Shown: in pieces, positions 27,056-36,454 of the stretch
Layout: each line of letters starts with the position of its first letter
How positions within the stretch are numbered: position 1 is the first letter of the stretch
Origin: Bacteroidota bacterium
GTDB taxonomy: Bacteria; Bacteroidota; Bacteroidia; Chitinophagales; Saprospiraceae
Direction: 5' to 3'
DNA: 64,000 nt
NCBI GenBank assembly: GCA_030147525.1
Contig: JASBVF010000047.1
Location: 124,001-188,000 of the forward strand
Position numbers and translations under genes: made by a program
The notes under the pieces: model-generated
Told to the model about the DNA's origin: nothing
The model's input: the letters and a program-made list of their open reading frames with translations, nothing else
Database searches by the model: none

Positions 27056-27144
27056 GTAAACATTTGTTATTTCATCTGATTTTTTTCGAAATTGCCCCCG
27101 CTTCGGAATATTCCGATTATTTACCGGTCATCGAAAATCAGACT

Positions 27145-28443
27145 ATGAAATATCCGCATTTTTCAAAAAAAAGAATCAGCCCCGTCATTTTTCACCTCAT
27201 CACTGTGGCGTTTCTCATACTCGGTACGACGTCCTGCGAGTTGAAGCCGGAAACAGGTTTCACGCCTCCTGCCCTGAGATCCCTCCCGGTGCCCTGTCAG
27301 TCCGGTGGTGAGCCTAACCTGCACATCACTGCTTCAGGGATACCCCTGCTCTCCTGGGTTGAATTTCTGAACGATACCACGGATGCACTCGTTTTTTCAA
27401 AACTTGAAAACGGCGCCTGGTCATCACCTCAAACTATCGCTACCGGCAGCAATTGGTTCGTCAATTGGGCTGACTTTCCCTCCGTCTCAACTTACCGTGA
27501 CGATGAAAATGCCATGGCTGCCCACTGGCTGCAAATGAGCGCCGAAGGCACCTACGACTACGATGTCCGTATTGCCCAGTCCACCGATGGCGGGAAGACC
27601 TGGGCCCCCTCGTTCGTCCCGCACACCGATGGCGTGCAGGCGGAGCATGGTTTCGTCTCGTTGCTGCCACTGCCGGATAGCCGTATGTTTGCCACCTGGC
27701 TTGATGGCCGCAACACCGTGGGCAGTGAGCAGGAGGAAGCCGGCGGTCATGACCACGGCCACGGAGGCCCGATGACGCTGCGCTGCGCAGCTTTTGATAA
27801 AAACGGCCGGTTGACGGATGATGCTGAACTCGACAACAAAGTCTGCGACTGCTGCCAAACTGCTGCGGTACTGACGGCTTCCGGCCCCGTGGTTGCCTAC
27901 CGCAACCGCTCCGACGAGGAGAACCGGGATATTTATTTTACCAAAAAAACAGCCGAAGGCTGGACTCCGCCCAAGGCTGTTTTTGCCGACAACTGGCATA
28001 TCACCGGCTGCCCCGTCAACGGCCCGGCATTGGCTGCTTTAGGTGAAACATTGGCCCTTGCATGGTTTACCGCCGCCGGTGAGGAGCCACAGGTGAAAGT
28101 GGCTTTTTCAAAAAATGGCGGTGAAAGCTTCGGTCCTCCCGTACAGGTGGACAACGGAAAACCTGAGGGTCGTGTGGATGTGATTTTTTTAAATGAAACA
28201 ACTACGCTCGTAGTCTGGCTGGAGCAGGTGGAAGGCGGGGCCGAAATTCGTGCTGCAGAAGTAACGGCAGAGGGGCAGCGTGGAGCTGACTTTTTGATTG
28301 CGAGAACCAGCGCTTCCCGTCAGAGTGGTTTCCCAAGGGTGGAAAAAGCCGGCAACCGGATCATCTTCGCATGGACGGAAGTGCCGGAAGGCGGGGAGGG
28401 TGGCACTAAAATTCAGTCTGCTTTTTATGAAATCGGTGGGTGA
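27145..28443 (+). CDS. BNR/sialidase-like beta-propeller lipoprotein
   Basis: The start at ATG 27145 gives a lipoprotein signal (MKYPHFSKKRISP... ending GTTSCELK). The 432-residue product has Asp-box-like repeats (SADGGKTW-type: AQSTDGGKTWAPSFVP, FSKNGGESFGPPVQV), indicating a six-bladed sialidase-like fold. A His-rich loop (GGHDHGHGG) and a CDCCQTAA segment are unusual and could bind metal. No sialidase catalytic Arg triad could be confirmed, so enzymatic activity is uncertain. It is 89 bp downstream of the response regulator on the same strand and convergent with the M36 protease. Confidence 0.72.
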   Translation: MKYPHFSKKRISPVIFHLITVAFLILGTTSCELKPETGFTPPALRSLPVPCQSGGEPNLHITASGIPLLSWVEFLNDTTDALVFSKLENGAWSSPQTIATGSNWFVNWADFPSVSTYRDDENAMAAHWLQMSAEGTYDYDVRIAQSTDGGKTWAPSFVPHTDGVQAEHGFVSLLPLPDSRMFATWLDGRNTVGSEQEEAGGHDHGHGGPMTLRCAAFDKNGRLTDDAELDNKVCDCCQTAAVLTASGPVVAYRNRSDEENRDIYFTKKTAEGWTPPKAVFADNWHITGCPVNGPALAALGETLALAWFTAAGEEPQVKVAFSKNGGESFGPPVQVDNGKPEGRVDVIFLNETTTLVVWLEQVEGGAEIRAAEVTAEGQRGADFLIARTSASRQSGFPRVEKAGNRIIFAWTEVPEGGEGGTKIQSAFYEIGG

Positions 28444-28471
28444 AAAATGAGGTGATTTCTAATGGCTTCCT

Positions 28472-28518
28472 AAAAAAAGAACGGCAACTGCCCTTCCGGA
28501 CAGCTGCCGCTTTTTTTT
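28472..28518. terminator. Bidirectional terminator between convergent genes
   Basis: An A-run (28472-28478), a stem with arms CGGCAACTG (28482-28490) and CAGCTGCCG (28501-28509; one mismatch) and an eight-T run (28511-28518). It can terminate the BNR gene on the plus strand and the M36 protease gene on the minus strand. Confidence 0.8.
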
Positions 28519-28551
28519 AGCAAATCAAAAACTGGTTTGCCAATAGTTTCC

Positions 28552-31500
28552 TTAATCCTTGCTGATAATCAGCTTCTTCGAAAAGCGCTCATCACCCGCC
28601 TTCACGATGACAAGATACAGGCCGGTGCTGATAGTTTCCAGTCCGATCCTTTCATTCAGGTAACGCACATTGCCGTAATCATGGCGCAGCAGGCGCTGAC
28701 CCATGTAGTTGTAAATTTCCAGTGTCACCTCCCTGCTTTCGGCCAGTTCGGTCAATTCAAACTTAACCTCCGACCTTGCCGGGTTAGGCGCAAGACTGAA
28801 CTCGATCATGTTCGGTGATTTCACCTGAACCGCAGGCTTCGAATTGTTGCCACCTCCGGCAGGTATTGCGTCAGCAGCTCCATCGCAGCTGGTCTGTACC
28901 GAGCCATTGAGCCAGTAACCGTTCACCCTGATGATGGCATCTTTCAATGCGGTGGCAATGACTCCCGATTGACCGATGGTCAGGTTCAGGCCACCGTTCA
29001 GGTAGAGGTTCGTCAATTTCAACAGGCCACCGATGGTGTAATCGAAAGTGTATTCAACGCCATTGGCATCCCAGATCCGGAAAATGCAATTGCCATCCGG
29101 GCAGGTTCGGATGTTTGAAATGGTGTGATGCATCTCGATGCAATCCAGCGGAATACTCAGAATGTCGGCCTCTTCCATTCCGTATTTCTGCATGTTGAAA
29201 CGGATGTTCAGCATGAGGGCAATGGTGTTGGAAGCCAGGAGGTTTTTCATGCCGGATGGTCCGGCAGGATTACAGCCGTCGCAGTTGACCTGATGACAAT
29301 TCGCCAGTACGCCGGGGTTACCCGAGGCAGGTAAAAGGTCAGCCACACATTGCGCATCCGTCAATGTAAGCGAACGGTCAGCGCCGCCAATCGTCAGTGG
29401 GCCGTAGCCACTGAGCAGCGACTCGATGGTTTGCAGGTTGATGCCGTAATTACCGGTGAGTTCGCTCTGCAGCCCCCACACTTCTTCAGGATAAGTGGCC
29501 ATCGGCTGGCAAACGCCGGAGTAGGTCACGGAGCAAAGTTCCGGGAACTCGTTGCCGCATTGGTCGGCAATGGTGAAATAGAAAGTGCGTCCGAAGGTGT
29601 AAACGCCGTCTCCATCTGCATCGGAACACTGCCAGAGGTCAGTCCAGCTGTCGAGGGTTACGACGAGGTCGTTGCCGTTGCAATAGTCGAAGAAATTGCC
29701 GGCATCCAGCAACTCGTTTATTTTAGCAGTAAAATCATAATCGTCCGGGCAAGGCACATCACCGACACAGGCCAGGTTATTTTCATCAACGTTTGGACAA
29801 GTGCCCTGCGGTGCTTCGTCGTCAATGATGATGTAGGTCGTGGTCCAGGAATGGCTGTGACCTCCGCAGTCCGTGTAGATGTAGGTATAAGTGATTTTAC
29901 CGGAACAGCCGCCGGGTGCAAGCTCCTTCGTTACAAATGGCCCTGCTGCTGAAATGAGCTGTCCGCAATTGTTGTACAAAACATGCGGAACCGGCTCAAC
30001 AGCATGCAGTAAGCAACTTACGTAATACGTCACGTCTTCAGGTCCGGTAAAGTCAATCGTGTAAAGGAAATTGAACGTCATGCTCCAGTCATGCGAGTTA
30101 CCTTCACAGTCGGTGTAGGTCCAGGTGTATGTCCGGGAACCCTCACAACCAAATGCGTTGGTGGTGCTCGCAATTGACGGTCCGGTTGGCGTCAATACTT
30201 CGCCGCAGTGGCTTGTGACCACGGGTGGCGTTGGCACGACTACCTCCGAGGGACACTCCAGGGATGTCGAACTGCTTGGAGGTACGGAGAAATCTTCCCG
30301 CTCGACGGTGTAGACAAAACTCCAGGTAGCGGAGTTTCCTTCACAATCGGTGTAAGTCCAGGTGTAAGTCCTGGTTCCTTCGCAGGTCAGCGGGTTCGGG
30401 CTGTTGACGATGATCGGTCCTGTCGGCGTCAAAGTTTCACCGCAATTACTCTGCACTGCGGGTGGCGTTGGCTGCGTCATCGACGATGGGCAAGCTACCG
30501 TTGCAGTGCCATTGGCTGGCACGTTGAATGGTAGACGTTCGACGGTGTAGACAAAACTCCAGGTAGCGGAGTTTCCTTCACAATCGGTGTAAGTCCAGGT
30601 GTAAGTCCTGGTTCCTTCGCAGGTCAGCGGGTTCGGGTTGTTGACGATGACGGGTCCTGTCGGCGTCAGTGTTTCACCGCAATTACTCTGCACTGCGGGT
30701 GGCGTTGGCTGCGTCATCGACGATGGGCAAGCTACCGTTGCAGTGCCATTGGCAGGTACGGTGAATGGTTCCCGCTCGACGGTGTAGACGAAGCTCCAGG
30801 TTGCGGAGTTTCCTTCACAATCGGTGTAAGTCCATGTGTAAGTTCTGGTTCCTTCGCAGGTCAGCGGGTTCGGGTTGTCGACGATGGTCGGACCGGTTGG
30901 CGTCAGCGTTTCACCACAATCACTTTGTACCACAGGCGGTGTTGGCTGCGTGGCAGCGGCGAGGCATGCGACTGTTGCTGACCCGTTGGGGGTAGTGATG
31001 GAGAAAGGTTCCCGCTCGATGGTGTAGACAAAACTCAAGGTTGCTGAGTTCCCTTCGCAATCTGTGTAGGTCCTGGTGTAAGTCATGGTGCCTTCGCAGG
31101 TCAGTGGATCCGGGTTGTCGACGATGACGGGTCCTGCCGGCGTCAATGTTTCACCACAATTACTCTGCACCGCAGGCGGCGTTGGCGTAGTGGCGGCAGC
31201 AAGGCAGGCCACGGTTGTACCACCATTGGCAGGTACGGTGAAAGGTTCCCGCTCGATGGTGTAGACAAAACTCCATGTTGCTGAGTTGCCTTCGCAGTCG
31301 GCGTAGGTCCAGGTGTAAGTCCTGGTGCCTTCGCAGGTCAGCGGATCCGGGTTGTCGACGATGGTTGGTCCTGTCGGCGTCAATGTTTCACCACAATTAC
31401 TCTGCACCGCAGGCGGCGTTGGCGTAGTGGCGGCAGCAAGGCAGGCCACGGTTGTACTACCATTGGCAGGTACCGAGAAAGGTTCCCGCTCGATGGTGTA

Positions 31501-34500
31501 GACAAAACTCCAGGTTTCAACATTGCCAAAGCCATCGTCGTACGTCCAGGTATAGGTCCTGGTTCCTTCGCAGGTTAGCGGGTCCGGGCTGTCCGTAATG
31601 ACCGGACCGGAAGGCATGATCTGAACACCACAACTTACAACGTTGGGGGGCTCGGGTTGGGTTGCCTGAGCGAGACAAGCCACCGTAGAGGCACCGTCAG
31701 CAGGCAGTACAAAAGGACTACCGGAGGGGATATAGCAGATTTCAAGCGACCAGTTGTTAAGTGAACCGCCATCTGCATTGAAAACATCCTGCACTGTAAG
31801 CGTCCAGGTACCTTCCATATTCTCTCCGTCAAAAGCCGAGAGTGCTTCAAAGGGCTGATAGTTGCCATTGTCAACCGGTGGACATGGGAAATTCGGGCTG
31901 GCTGCCTCATCGTCGAAGTTGATCAGTATGTCGTCTTCTTGGCCACAAGGCCGGTTCATGAGCCGGACCGTTGTACCGGCAGGGCTGATTAGATCGATAA
32001 TGAGGTCATCGATCCAGGTGTGTGAAATGTCAAGGTTCTTGACGTTCAAATCTGTAATACTCCCGCAAGATGCAATGTCAAGTGTTGAATTAACAGTGGC
32101 AACAGTAGTAGGTATAACTACCGGTACATCCGTACTTGCCCAAATATCACACACAACATTTGCGGTCGTAAATGAGAATGTCGTATACATTCCTGTGCCA
32201 CAGGCATTTACACCTCTCACCCGCCAGTAAAAAGTCGTCAATGCTGCGAGCCCGGTAGTTTGGTAGCTTTCATTGGTCAGTCCCGTTGCGCTAATCACAA
32301 TATTGTTAAATGCGGGGTCTGTGGCCACCTGAACCTCATAAGTTTCAGCAGAGGACAGCGGGTTCCAGGTGAGGTTAGGGTTGACGACGTCAGTGGCGCC
32401 GTCAGCAGGCGTCAGCAAGACCGGCGCAGCAGGTACTCCGCTTTGAATGACTAAATCCGCATCGTCCATTTTTGTTATAACTCCATCCGTACCCGAAACA
32501 GTGATCGTGTAAGTACCGGCAGCGGCAGCGCCGGTATTGCCGATGGTCATGGTGCTTGTGCCGGGTGATGAGACAGGATTTGGTAAAAAAGCAACGGTAA
32601 CTCCGGCAGGTTGGCCGGATGCGCTAAGCGTAACATTTCCGGCAAAGCCATCTCCAATTGTTATATCGTAGACGGCGTCATCCGGTTGGCAAACGGCAAT
32701 CATTTCCTGTACTACATCAAGAAAACAAGATGGCGGCAGGTCAAATGCCTCTGTACCATCGGTGCGGCTGCCAGAGCTGCCTTGATCGGCACTAAAGCCC
32801 AAACCTCTTTTGGCGAATGCCTCCCAGATGAGACATTGATTAGCGCCGCCGTAAAGGGCCATGTCTGCCGCCAGAATGGCATCACGGGCATCTACAAAGC
32901 CGGGACTGCAAGGTGTCAGTTTCATCCCCTCAATGATAATGTGCATGGCGATGTTGTTACCGCCGGTTCCATTGTAAAAGTCAGGATCAAAACCATATTG
33001 ATCGATCAATGCCCAGGTAACTTCCCAAATCATGGCATTCCAGACGGAGCCAGTCCGGTGTACACTGGTCGTGGTTTTGATGGCATCGTAAGTATCAGGG
33101 TTGACGGTCATGTCGGTAGTGTAAGGATATACCCTGACACCTGAGCCGTTTGCCGGTTGGCCTAAAAGAAAGGTACCAATACCCCGGCTGTCAGTACCTG
33201 CATCACCGGGTTCAATGGTCATCATTAGTCCAATCCAGTCGCTCCAGCCTTCTCCCATTTGCTCGGCATTGCCAAGGCAGCTAACGTTGGCGGGGCCACC
33301 TACCAGGCGGTTGGATATGCCGTGGCCATATTCGTGTGCGACTACCCCATTGTCAAGACTCCCATCATGCAGGGTGATGCCGCAATTTGCAATGTACATA
33401 TTCATCGTTGGTGAACTCCCGTCTGCAGGAGTGCCAAACGTGGCATTACACCAAAGGCTGATCTGCGCTCTGGCATTAACATGGTCATTGCCAACGCCAC
33501 CGTTGCCGTAGTTGTTTGTTTGGAAGTTTCCGCTTATTTCATCAAAACCATACTGATACCACACATCGTGGCAGAGGTTATTCCAAAAGAAAAGGTTGGT
33601 GATCGTCGCTGCCTCCGACTGATCGCCCGCACTCCAGGTGGTATTAATAGGGAAGTCAAACACCAGCGATGCCCCGCCATCCGGGCTGAAGCCTGAGTTG
33701 TCGCCGGCCTCGAAAGCATGGACGTTATTTCCTCTGGTAATGGTAAATTCGGGTCCGGCTACGCCATCAGTATCGTGCCAGCCGAATGGAGAGGCTATGG
33801 GGTCAGCAGGGTTGGTGACGAGACTTCGGCCACCGAAGTTCGGGCTTTCCACCGGGATAGGGTAGACGTTGTAAGAGCCTGACATTGCAGGGCTTGCAGG
33901 TGGAAAAAAGAAGTCTGCATCGGGCGTCTTCTCTGTGGGAAGATGCTCATGGTTGTGTTGGCAGCTTTCCGGGCCTCCGAAATCGCAGGAAAGAATCAGG
34001 TTGTATTTATCGAGTAACCTGCCCGTGCGGGCATCAATCCAGGCAAGCCAGTGGTTGGCCTGATTGACTTCGTAAAGTTCAACCTGCCAGGCAAGGCTAA
34101 CCTGCCCTTTTCCGACGGGCTGGTAGATCAATTGTACCTTGATGTCCTGGCTGGCGATTTTGCCTTTGTCAAAAACAGTTTCCTGCAAAGGCCCATGGGA
34201 ACTTTTGATTTGTTTAAGTACCCCCTCTGTCGGGAGGTTCAGCGCTTTTGCAGCGGCCAGCACGGCCTGTTCAGGTGTCAGGGAGGGAGACTCGCCTCCC
34301 CGCTTTGAACTGACGCCATTGACGAAGGTGCTGCCCGAGGTCAGCAACTTGTCATCCTTTGTGACGTGGACATTCAGGATCGCACCGTTTACCGGAATTT
34401 CCCCGATGAACTGCTGAAAATAGACATGCGTGACACCGCTTTTTTTACTGAAAGTTTCCGAAGAAACCCTCATGGTACGGAGGTCATTTTGTGAAAAGCC

Positions 34501-34647
34501 GGACTTTTCCTGATTGCTCTGAAGCAACTGGCGGGCCAGGTCAGCTTTTGATTTAAGCTGGCCGTAGAGCGGAATTGTCAGTAGTAAAGTCAGGAAAAAC
34601 AGGCAGCAGGTAAGCACGAAGCTTGCAGGCTTGACAGTTGTTCTCAT
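28552..34647 (-). CDS. Giant secreted M36 (fungalysin) metalloprotease with repeats and T9SS sorting domain
   Basis: A 2031-residue exported protein. In order: signal peptide (~1-30), FTP/PepSY-like propeptide (~45-215), M36 peptidase (~290-650) with zinc motif VVAHEYGHGISNRL (H438, E439, H442), an Fn3-like domain (~765-850), a proprotein-convertase P-like domain (~855-975, LDISHTWIDDLIIDLISPAG), eight tandem ~79-residue repeats with CEGTRTYTWTYTDCEGN, a Cys-rich region, and a C-terminal type A T9SS sorting domain (FSLAPNPARSEVKFEL ... GLYLVIVKAGDERFSKKLII). It is predicted to be secreted across the outer membrane and to digest protein outside the cell. The intact HExxH-type motif and propeptide suggest an active zymogen. 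Confidence 0.93.
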   Translation of the reverse strand: MRTTVKPASFVLTCCLFFLTLLLTIPLYGQLKSKADLARQLLQSNQEKSGFSQNDLRTMRVSSETFSKKSGVTHVYFQQFIGEIPVNGAILNVHVTKDDKLLTSGSTFVNGVSSKRGGESPSLTPEQAVLAAAKALNLPTEGVLKQIKSSHGPLQETVFDKGKIASQDIKVQLIYQPVGKGQVSLAWQVELYEVNQANHWLAWIDARTGRLLDKYNLILSCDFGGPESCQHNHEHLPTEKTPDADFFFPPASPAMSGSYNVYPIPVESPNFGGRSLVTNPADPIASPFGWHDTDGVAGPEFTITRGNNVHAFEAGDNSGFSPDGGASLVFDFPINTTWSAGDQSEAATITNLFFWNNLCHDVWYQYGFDEISGNFQTNNYGNGGVGNDHVNARAQISLWCNATFGTPADGSSPTMNMYIANCGITLHDGSLDNGVVAHEYGHGISNRLVGGPANVSCLGNAEQMGEGWSDWIGLMMTIEPGDAGTDSRGIGTFLLGQPANGSGVRVYPYTTDMTVNPDTYDAIKTTTSVHRTGSVWNAMIWEVTWALIDQYGFDPDFYNGTGGNNIAMHIIIEGMKLTPCSPGFVDARDAILAADMALYGGANQCLIWEAFAKRGLGFSADQGSSGSRTDGTEAFDLPPSCFLDVVQEMIAVCQPDDAVYDITIGDGFAGNVTLSASGQPAGVTVAFLPNPVSSPGTSTMTIGNTGAAAAGTYTITVSGTDGVITKMDDADLVIQSGVPAAPVLLTPADGATDVVNPNLTWNPLSSAETYEVQVATDPAFNNIVISATGLTNESYQTTGLAALTTFYWRVRGVNACGTGMYTTFSFTTANVVCDIWASTDVPVVIPTTVATVNSTLDIASCGSITDLNVKNLDISHTWIDDLIIDLISPAGTTVRLMNRPCGQEDDILINFDDEAASPNFPCPPVDNGNYQPFEALSAFDGENMEGTWTLTVQDVFNADGGSLNNWSLEICYIPSGSPFVLPADGASTVACLAQATQPEPPNVVSCGVQIMPSGPVITDSPDPLTCEGTRTYTWTYDDGFGNVETWSFVYTIEREPFSVPANGSTTVACLAAATTPTPPAVQSNCGETLTPTGPTIVDNPDPLTCEGTRTYTWTYADCEGNSATWSFVYTIEREPFTVPANGGTTVACLAAATTPTPPAVQSNCGETLTPAGPVIVDNPDPLTCEGTMTYTRTYTDCEGNSATLSFVYTIEREPFSITTPNGSATVACLAAATQPTPPVVQSDCGETLTPTGPTIVDNPNPLTCEGTRTYTWTYTDCEGNSATWSFVYTVEREPFTVPANGTATVACPSSMTQPTPPAVQSNCGETLTPTGPVIVNNPNPLTCEGTRTYTWTYTDCEGNSATWSFVYTVERLPFNVPANGTATVACPSSMTQPTPPAVQSNCGETLTPTGPIIVNSPNPLTCEGTRTYTWTYTDCEGNSATWSFVYTVEREDFSVPPSSSTSLECPSEVVVPTPPVVTSHCGEVLTPTGPSIASTTNAFGCEGSRTYTWTYTDCEGNSHDWSMTFNFLYTIDFTGPEDVTYYVSCLLHAVEPVPHVLYNNCGQLISAAGPFVTKELAPGGCSGKITYTYIYTDCGGHSHSWTTTYIIIDDEAPQGTCPNVDENNLACVGDVPCPDDYDFTAKINELLDAGNFFDYCNGNDLVVTLDSWTDLWQCSDADGDGVYTFGRTFYFTIADQCGNEFPELCSVTYSGVCQPMATYPEEVWGLQSELTGNYGINLQTIESLLSGYGPLTIGGADRSLTLTDAQCVADLLPASGNPGVLANCHQVNCDGCNPAGPSGMKNLLASNTIALMLNIRFNMQKYGMEEADILSIPLDCIEMHHTISNIRTCPDGNCIFRIWDANGVEYTFDYTIGGLLKLTNLYLNGGLNLTIGQSGVIATALKDAIIRVNGYWLNGSVQTSCDGAADAIPAGGGNNSKPAVQVKSPNMIEFSLAPNPARSEVKFELTELAESREVTLEIYNYMGQRLLRHDYGNVRYLNERIGLETISTGLYLVIVKAGDERFSKKLIISKD
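29830..31716 (-). repeat. Eight tandem ~237-bp repeats inside the M36 protease gene
   Basis: Units of 237 bp (one of 240) encode ~79 residues each, of the pattern PF.VPANG..TVAC...TPPAVQSNCGE.LTPTGP, then CEGTRTYTWTYTDCEGN. The most similar neighbours are the fifth and sixth units (about 30300-30775), which differ by only four residues and few bases, pointing to recent duplication or gene conversion. The seventh and eighth are the most divergent. Confidence 0.9.
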
Positions 34648-35161
34648 GGTTGTAAAGTTTTCTCAATAAATTAAGTTATAAAATCTTGCCGCAGTCCACT
34701 ATTGAAATAAGAGCAGCAGGCGGCAATTGCGTAGCCAATCTGAAAGGGGAGGTTTTCACAGCTTTTTAAAATACGGTTATTGATAAAAAGAATAATGTGT
34801 TAGTGTGACCTGCGAGTACTTGTAGTTCAGTAAAATGAAAAGAGGTTTATGATAAAATTTGGGATATGAAAAGAAAATCGATTGGCAATTTAGATAAAAT
34901 TATGCAATTCAAAATTTTTTTTTTGAAAAAACATTGCAATCATTATAAAATAAGGCGTTTGGTTGTTTTAAGAAAATAATTAATTTGTTAGTGTTGTAAT
35001 AAAAACAATACTACTCCGAGTGTTGGACAAATGTTGCGGGAATTGTTCCTTCTTCACGTTCTGACAGCCTGGAAGGTGTTCCTGATTTTTAAAACAAAAA
35101 GATGAAAAATACACACGGTTGAAGAAGGTGTTCAAGTCGCTTGTGTTCAAGTGATGAAAGC
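34648..35161. other. AT-rich noncoding stretch upstream of the M36 gene
   Basis: About 510 bp with no convincing gene. The M36 promoter must lie at the left end, but no clear TAnnTTTG element could be assigned. A short direct repeat of GTTCAAGT occurs near 35129-35150, just before the DUF1801 relic. Confidence 0.4.
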
Positions 35162-35317
35162 CACGGCCAGGTTGAATTTGCCGAAGTACTTTCAAAATAC
35201 AAGCAGGGCAAAGGCTCCGTGCAGTTTCCAAACGATGAGCCGGTGCCGCTGGAACTGATTGGAAAGATTGTGAAGCTCCGGGTGGCAGAGAATCTTTCAA
35301 AAAGGAAAAAAGGGTAG
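35162..35317 (+). pseudogene. C-terminal relic of a DUF1801 gene
   Basis: Reads HGQVEFAEVLSKYKQGKGSV, then QFPNDEPVPLELIGKIVKLR and a Lys-rich end to TAG at 35315-35317. This aligns with the last ~50 residues of the DUF1801 protein at 17379-17744 (HAEFAEELSKYQQGKGSVQF ...). There is no start codon in frame, and a stop lies upstream at 35120-35122. It sits at the same place relative to the following promoter as the intact gene does in the other copy of the block. Confidence 0.82.
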
Positions 35318-35381
35318 CACTGGCGGTGAAAATATTTTTCATTTAATGAAACAAATAGTTTCTTTTGATTGATCAAAAGTT

Positions 35382-35389
35382 TATCTTTG
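35382..35389 (+). promoter_or_regulatory. -7 promoter element for the VOC/SRPBCC operon
   Basis: TATCTTTG, matching the TAnnTTTG consensus, 48 bp before the VOC start codon. The flanks (TTATCTTTGGG, then AAACAAAATATTTCACC) match the promoter of the fusion gene at 17271 on the other strand. Confidence 0.5.
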
Positions 35390-35436
35390 GGTGTACTTTT
35401 GAAACAAAATATTTCACCATTTAAAAATCATCCGAT

Positions 35437-35871
35437 ATGCCATTTCTAAACGTTTACCTCAACTACAATGGTAACTGCGAAGAAGCTTTCAACCACTACA
35501 AATCCGTTTTTGGCGGGGAGTTCGACATGATTTCCCGCTTCAGCGACATGCCGCCCGGCGATGAACCGGTACCTGAAAGCCATGCAAACAAAATCCTTCA
35601 CGTCTCATTGCCCATCGGCCCATGCACCCTCATGGGCAGCGACTGCCCGCCTTCCTTCCCTAACGGCATACAGGGCAATCTTTTCAATATTTCCATCAAT
35701 GCGGAAACCAGGGAAGAAGCGGACCGCCTGTTCAACAGTTTGTCGGCGGGCGGTGTCATCACCATGCCGCTGGCGGATACCTTCTGGGGCGCCTATTTCG
35801 GGATGTTCACTGACAGGTTTGGGGTACAGTGGATGGTAAATTATGATCATCCGGCTAATGAGAAGGCTTAA
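35437..35871 (+). CDS. PhnB-like VOC (glyoxalase-fold) protein
   Basis: A 144-residue cytoplasmic protein of the PhnB/3-demethylubiquinone-methyltransferase-like VOC family: MPFLNVYLNYNGNCEEAFNHYKSVFGGEF, then HVSLPIGPCTLMGSDCPP and WGAYFGMFTDRFGVQWMVN. These proteins fold as betaalphabetabetabeta pairs and often dimerise. The substrate is unknown. It is the first gene of a three-gene run (VOC, SRPBCC, VOC-VOC-SRPBCC). Unlike the fused paralogue it carries a single VOC domain. Confidence 0.85.
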   Translation: MPFLNVYLNYNGNCEEAFNHYKSVFGGEFDMISRFSDMPPGDEPVPESHANKILHVSLPIGPCTLMGSDCPPSFPNGIQGNLFNISINAETREEADRLFNSLSAGGVITMPLADTFWGAYFGMFTDRFGVQWMVNYDHPANEKA

Positions 35872-35875
35872 TTTG

Positions 35876-35938
35876 TGAGTTTGACAGGTTTTGAGGTGTG
35901 ACATGAACTCCTCAAAACCTTCGAGCCCATCAAACTCC
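35876..35938 (+). repeat. Compound inverted repeat in the leader of the SRPBCC gene
   Basis: Inner arms AGGTTTTGAGG (35886-35896) and CCTCAAAACCT (35910-35920) pair perfectly. Outer GAGTTTGA and TCAAACTC extend the dyad. A run of TCAAAC-type short repeats continues to about 35960. It lies between the VOC stop and the SRPBCC start and looks like a REP-type element. Confidence 0.55.
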
Positions 35939-35971
35939 TCAAACCCTTCAAACACATCAAAAAAAGAAAAA

Positions 35972-36397
35972 ATGGAAAAACTCACCTTCACCATCACCAT
36001 CTCAGCCCCCCGTGAACGGGTGTGGAAAGCACTCTGGGACGACGCCAACTACCGTCGCTGGACTGCTGTTTTCACCGAAGGCTCCTACGCCGAAAGCGAC
36101 TGGAAGGAGGGCAGTAAAATCAAATTTCTCTCGCCCGGCGGCAGCGGCATGGTCAGTCGTATCGCCCGGCTGGTACCCAATGAATTCATGTCGTTTGAGC
36201 ACCTCGGCGAGATAAAAGAAGGGGTCGAAGACCTCTCGGCGGGCTGGTCCGGGCTTTTTGAAAATTACTCTCTCCGGGAAACGGATGGCGGAACGGAACT
36301 GACTGCCATCATCGATATGGACGGCGAGTATGCGGATTATTTCAAGGGGATTTTTCCGAAAGCGCTGGCGGTGGTGAAGGAGATAGCGGAGGTTTAA
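35972..36397 (+). CDS. SRPBCC/AHSA1-like protein
   Basis: A 141-residue protein; ATG 35972 (MEKLTFTITISAPRERVWKALW) was chosen because the 27 codons upstream are low-complexity Ser/Pro/Asn translated from the inverted-repeat leader. The fold is the AHSA1-type START-like cavity protein: YRRWTAVFTEGSYAESDWKEGS, SFEHLGEIKEG, then GLFENYSLRETDGGTELTA. It is not closely similar to the SRPBCC domain of the neighbouring fusion. The ligand is unknown. Confidence 0.82.
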   Translation: MEKLTFTITISAPRERVWKALWDDANYRRWTAVFTEGSYAESDWKEGSKIKFLSPGGSGMVSRIARLVPNEFMSFEHLGEIKEGVEDLSAGWSGLFENYSLRETDGGTELTAIIDMDGEYADYFKGIFPKALAVVKEIAEV

Positions 36398-36454
36398 ACC
36401 GAATTCAATTGACTCGGATTCAAGGTCAAATATTTCAATTAAAAAATAACCATC

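Noticed and set aside
29830-31716. Regular repeats that could suggest a CRISPR array
   Set aside because: The units are 237-240 bp, fully coding and in frame within the M36 protease gene, with no short repeat-spacer pattern.
17272-36454. Composite transposon bounded by the inverted VOC fusion genes
   Set aside because: No transposase, integrase or target-site duplication was seen, and the enclosed genes are ordinary chromosomal ones. Simple duplication is enough.
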